DNA of 64,000 nt from Amycolatopsis decaplanina DSM 44594 (GTDB lineage: Bacteria; Actinomycetota; Actinomycetes; Mycobacteriales; Pseudonocardiaceae), in NCBI RefSeq assembly GCF_000342005.1, contig NZ_AOHO01000074.1:186001-250000 (forward strand). Reading direction: 5' to 3'. Under the pieces are notes generated by a model that saw nothing but the letters and a program-made list of their open reading frames with translations, was not told the DNA's origin and ran no database searches. Each line of letters begins with the position of its first letter. Within the stretch, counting starts at the first letter, position 1. The position numbers were made by a program, and so were the translations under genes. Shown in pieces: positions 61,795 through 64,000 of the stretch.

Positions 61795-63180
61795 TTGAAT
61801 ACCGTCATCGACAAGTCGCACTGGCAGCGACGGCTCACCGATCTGGCCACCCGGCATCGAGTGCCGGGTGCCACGCTGGGCATCCTGCGGCTGAGCGAAG
61901 GCGCCGATGAGGTCGTCCTGGCACGGCACGGGGTGCTCAATTCCGCCACGGGGGTCGAGGTCACCGACGACTCGGTCTTCCAGATCGGGTCGATCACCAA
62001 GGTCTGGACCGCGACAGTGGTGATGCGACTGGTCGACGAAGGCCTGCTGGACCTGGACTCCCCTGTCGTCGAGGTCCTGCCCGAACTGAAGCTGGCCGAC
62101 CCGGTCGTCACCAGGAAGGTGACGATGCGGCACCTTCTCACCCACACCAGTGGCATCGACGGCGATGTCTTCACCGATACCGGCCGAGGCGCAGACTGCC
62201 TGGAACGCTACGTCGCCGGCCTCGCCAACGCCGCGCAGAATCACCCGCTCGGCGCGACATTCTCCTACTGCAACTCAGGATTCGGACTGGCCGGCCGGGT
62301 GATCGAGAAGCTGACCGGCACGACCTGGGACACCGCCCTGCGCGACAAGCTCTTCACCCCGCTCGGGCTCACCCACACCGGAACCCTCCCGGAGGAGGCC
62401 CTGCGATTCCGCGTCGCCATGGGACACCTACCCGACAAGACAGGCACCCCGCGGCCCGCACCGGTATGGGGGCTGCCCCGCTCGGCAGGACCGGCCGGGC
62501 TGATCAACTCGACCGCCGCCGACGTGCTGGCCTTCGCCCGGCTCCACCTCACCGGCGGCCTCGCCGCCGACTGCACCCGGCTCCTGTCCGAGGAAGCGAC
62601 AGCCGAGATGGCCCGGGAACAAACCACCCTCCCGGACGTCCACGTACTCGGCGATTCCTGGGGACTGGGCTGGATCCGGTTCGCCTGGGACGGGCAACGA
62701 CTGCTCGGGCACGACGGCGGCACCATCGGACAGAACTCCTACCTCCGCATCCTGCCCGACCAAGGCCTCGCGGTCGTACTGCTCACCAACGGCGGCAACG
62801 TAGGAGACCTTTACGCGGACCTTTACCGGGAGATCTTCGCCGACCTCGTCGATGTCACCCTTCCCGTACAGCCGGCACCCGCCGACGTCCCACCGAACGT
62901 CGATACCCGGCACCACCTCGGAACCTACGAACGCTCCGCTACCCGGATCGAGATCTTCGAAAAGGACGAGAACCTGTGCATGCGTCACATCATCACCGGA
63001 CCGATGGCAGACCTGACCCCACAACCGGTCCACGAATACACCTTGGTCCCCATAACCGATTCACTCTTCGTCTTCCGAGCGCCCGCAACTCACCGATGGA
63101 CACCCGTCACGTTCTACGCACTTCCCAGCGGGGAACGATACGTGCACCACGGCGCACGCGCGACACCGAAAACCTCCTGA
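61795..63180 (+). CDS. Serine hydrolase, beta-lactamase family
   Basis: 461-aa protein starting at a TTG with GGAGGT upstream. SxxK is SITK (QIGSITKVWTATVVM, about residue 65), YxN is YCN (FSYCNSGFGLAGRV), and LLGHDGGTIGQNSYL holds the third motif. A C-terminal barrel follows. It is a distant paralogue of the protein at 55835: the same order of motifs, with LDSPVVEVLPELKLADPVV against LDTPVVDYLPELELADPAA. Probably an esterase or peptidase of the cell. Confidence 0.85.
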   Translation: MNTVIDKSHWQRRLTDLATRHRVPGATLGILRLSEGADEVVLARHGVLNSATGVEVTDDSVFQIGSITKVWTATVVMRLVDEGLLDLDSPVVEVLPELKLADPVVTRKVTMRHLLTHTSGIDGDVFTDTGRGADCLERYVAGLANAAQNHPLGATFSYCNSGFGLAGRVIEKLTGTTWDTALRDKLFTPLGLTHTGTLPEEALRFRVAMGHLPDKTGTPRPAPVWGLPRSAGPAGLINSTAADVLAFARLHLTGGLAADCTRLLSEEATAEMAREQTTLPDVHVLGDSWGLGWIRFAWDGQRLLGHDGGTIGQNSYLRILPDQGLAVVLLTNGGNVGDLYADLYREIFADLVDVTLPVQPAPADVPPNVDTRHHLGTYERSATRIEIFEKDENLCMRHIITGPMADLTPQPVHEYTLVPITDSLFVFRAPATHRWTPVTFYALPSGERYVHHGARATPKTS

Positions 63181-63252
63181 AAACACCGTCTCCGGACGGA
63201 CGGAACACGACCCCGACGCGGCTTACACCGAGACGGAGAAGCCCGGTCACGG

Positions 63253-63732
63253 TCAGTGCCGCGCCCCGGCCGGGGGGAATCCCAAGAACTGCCAGGGCCG
63301 AGTGAAGACGCAGTTTCTCGTTGAAGAGTGCGGGATATTGGATCTGCGTGTAGGCGAGATCGAGTTGCGCGCGCAGGTCATGATTCTCACGCCGCAGACG
63401 GTCCACCAGCACGCGCAGATCGTCGGGGTCTGACCGGCGAGCGACATTGTCCGATGTGGACGGTGCGGCAGTGAGATCGTCGACGATGCCGGGAAAATGT
63501 CGGCGGACAGTCCGCACGCTCGGGCGAGGCCGAGCACTGTGGTGGCGGAAGCTGTGCGGGATGCGCTGGATGCCCGTGCAGGCGGCGCAGTTCCGACGAG
63601 GGCGCCGAACTCGTCGTCTTCCCGCGCCGCGCGGCTCGCCACGGCGTCGATCAGCGTCTCCCGGAGTTCCTTGCCGAGCGGCGGTATCGGGTTCTCTTCG
63701 GCGCTGCGGCAACCATGACCTGACACTGCCAT
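63253..63732 (-). pseudogene. Frameshifted HTH regulator or element-borne gene
   Basis: From the ATG at 63732 one frame reads LGKELRETLIDAVASRAARE, then TTVLGLARACG; the next frame carries on with SVRTVRRHFPGIVDDLTAAP and the coiled-coil segment LRVLVDRLRRENHDLRAQLD, ending LHSALAVLGIPPGRG. Read together this is a helix-turn-helix protein broken by a frameshift near 63510. A sequencing error or programmed shift cannot be excluded. The family is not certain (TetR-like or the DUF6262 type found with integrases). Confidence 0.4.
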
Positions 63733-63796
63733 TTCTGGGCGAGTGTCGCGCGAGACGCCAGGCGGTCACGCACATCACAGCCGGTACCGGCCACCA

Positions 63797-64000
63797 CTAA
63801 CCGGCTTTCTTTCCGCCGAGGCTGTTCATGGTGTTGTTGATCGTCTCCACTAAGTGGTGGCCGGTGCCGGGCATCATCACCACGTCACCATTTTCGCCCA
63901 GATATGTCATGATTCGCCCGCCCTGGTCGGCGAGGTCGATCGCGGTGATAGGCGAGCTGCGTTCTCGCTGTCCGTCCGCGCGGTGAGCGGTGTAGATCTG
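63797..64000 (-). CDS. EspG-like protein, C-terminal end only
   Basis: The last 67 codons of a gene that enters from beyond the window: QIYTAHRADGQRERSSPITA, IDLADQGGRIMTYLGENGDV, then VVMMPGTGHHLVETINNTMN and a stop at 63797. The pattern of the first 35 residues is like the end of EspG proteins, which chaperone substrates of ESX/type VII secretion. Identification is tentative because only the tail is visible. Confidence 0.5.
   Translation of the reverse strand, partial: QIYTAHRADGQRERSSPITAIDLADQGGRIMTYLGENGDVVMMPGTGHHLVETINNTMNSLGGKKAG

Overview
The window is high-GC actinomycete chromosome. TTG and GTG starts, Tat and lipoprotein signals, SARP, IniBAC-like, mycothiol-type and F420/PPOX-type proteins all point to Pseudonocardiaceae, with Amycolatopsis the best guess; this is inference from gene content, as no rRNA is present. 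About 50 protein genes, one tRNA-Ala(GGC), several pseudogenes and a rich set of intergenic palindromes can be supported.

Layout. 1-5.8 kb: the 5' part of an acyl-ACP desaturase behind a 41-bp palindromic operator, a repeat-rich spacer, a sulfonate/nitrate-type ABC transporter and an orphan NarL-family histidine kinase. 5.8-11 kb: FolP2-type dihydropteroate synthase paralogue, GH105 hydrolase, ArsR-like regulator, PhoD phosphatase. 11-16 kb: an AfsR-like SARP regulator bracketed by two secreted SH3 proteins whose upstream regions share a SARP-box-like motif. 16-25.6 kb: GH88 hydrolase, His-rich DUF4396 membrane protein, orphan sugar-binding lipoprotein, surface proline-rich protein with a DUF4239 protein, polyprenyl synthase, CapA-like lipoprotein and DNA polymerase IV. 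25.6-29 kb: remnants of a deleted gene pair, a secreted S33 peptidase, and a macrolide-type glycosyltransferase with an apparent leader-peptide attenuator. 29-33.5 kb: amino-acid ABC operon ending in an unusual aminotransferase/YheO-HTH fusion. 33.5-45 kb: GH8 hydrolase, PPOX protein, an iniB-iniA-iniC-like operon divergent from an Hsp70-like gene coupled to an IniR-like LuxR regulator, then a DinB/MDMPI-fold protein and a LacI regulator. 45-55 kb: small membrane protein, DUF2993-like protein, secreted beta/gamma-crystallin protein, a coupled cNMP-histidine kinase and receiver-flavoprotein pair, GNAT, HdeD-like protein, and a ricin/beta-helix secreted enzyme.

55-64 kb follows a tRNA-Ala gene and looks like a scarred accessory region: an internally deleted integrase, a truncated S33 peptidase, two beta-lactamase-fold hydrolases, an Asp/Glu racemase coupled to a GntR regulator, a secreted amidase, a frameshifted regulator and the end of an EspG-like gene.

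Two intergenic repeat families stand out: a 46-48-nt near-perfect palindrome mostly between convergent gene ends (bidirectional terminator-like), and hairpins with a nearly constant 7-nt apical loop but unrelated stems. The strongest candidate regulatory system is the leader peptide plus terminator ahead of the glycosyltransferase gene at 27.6-27.8 kb.
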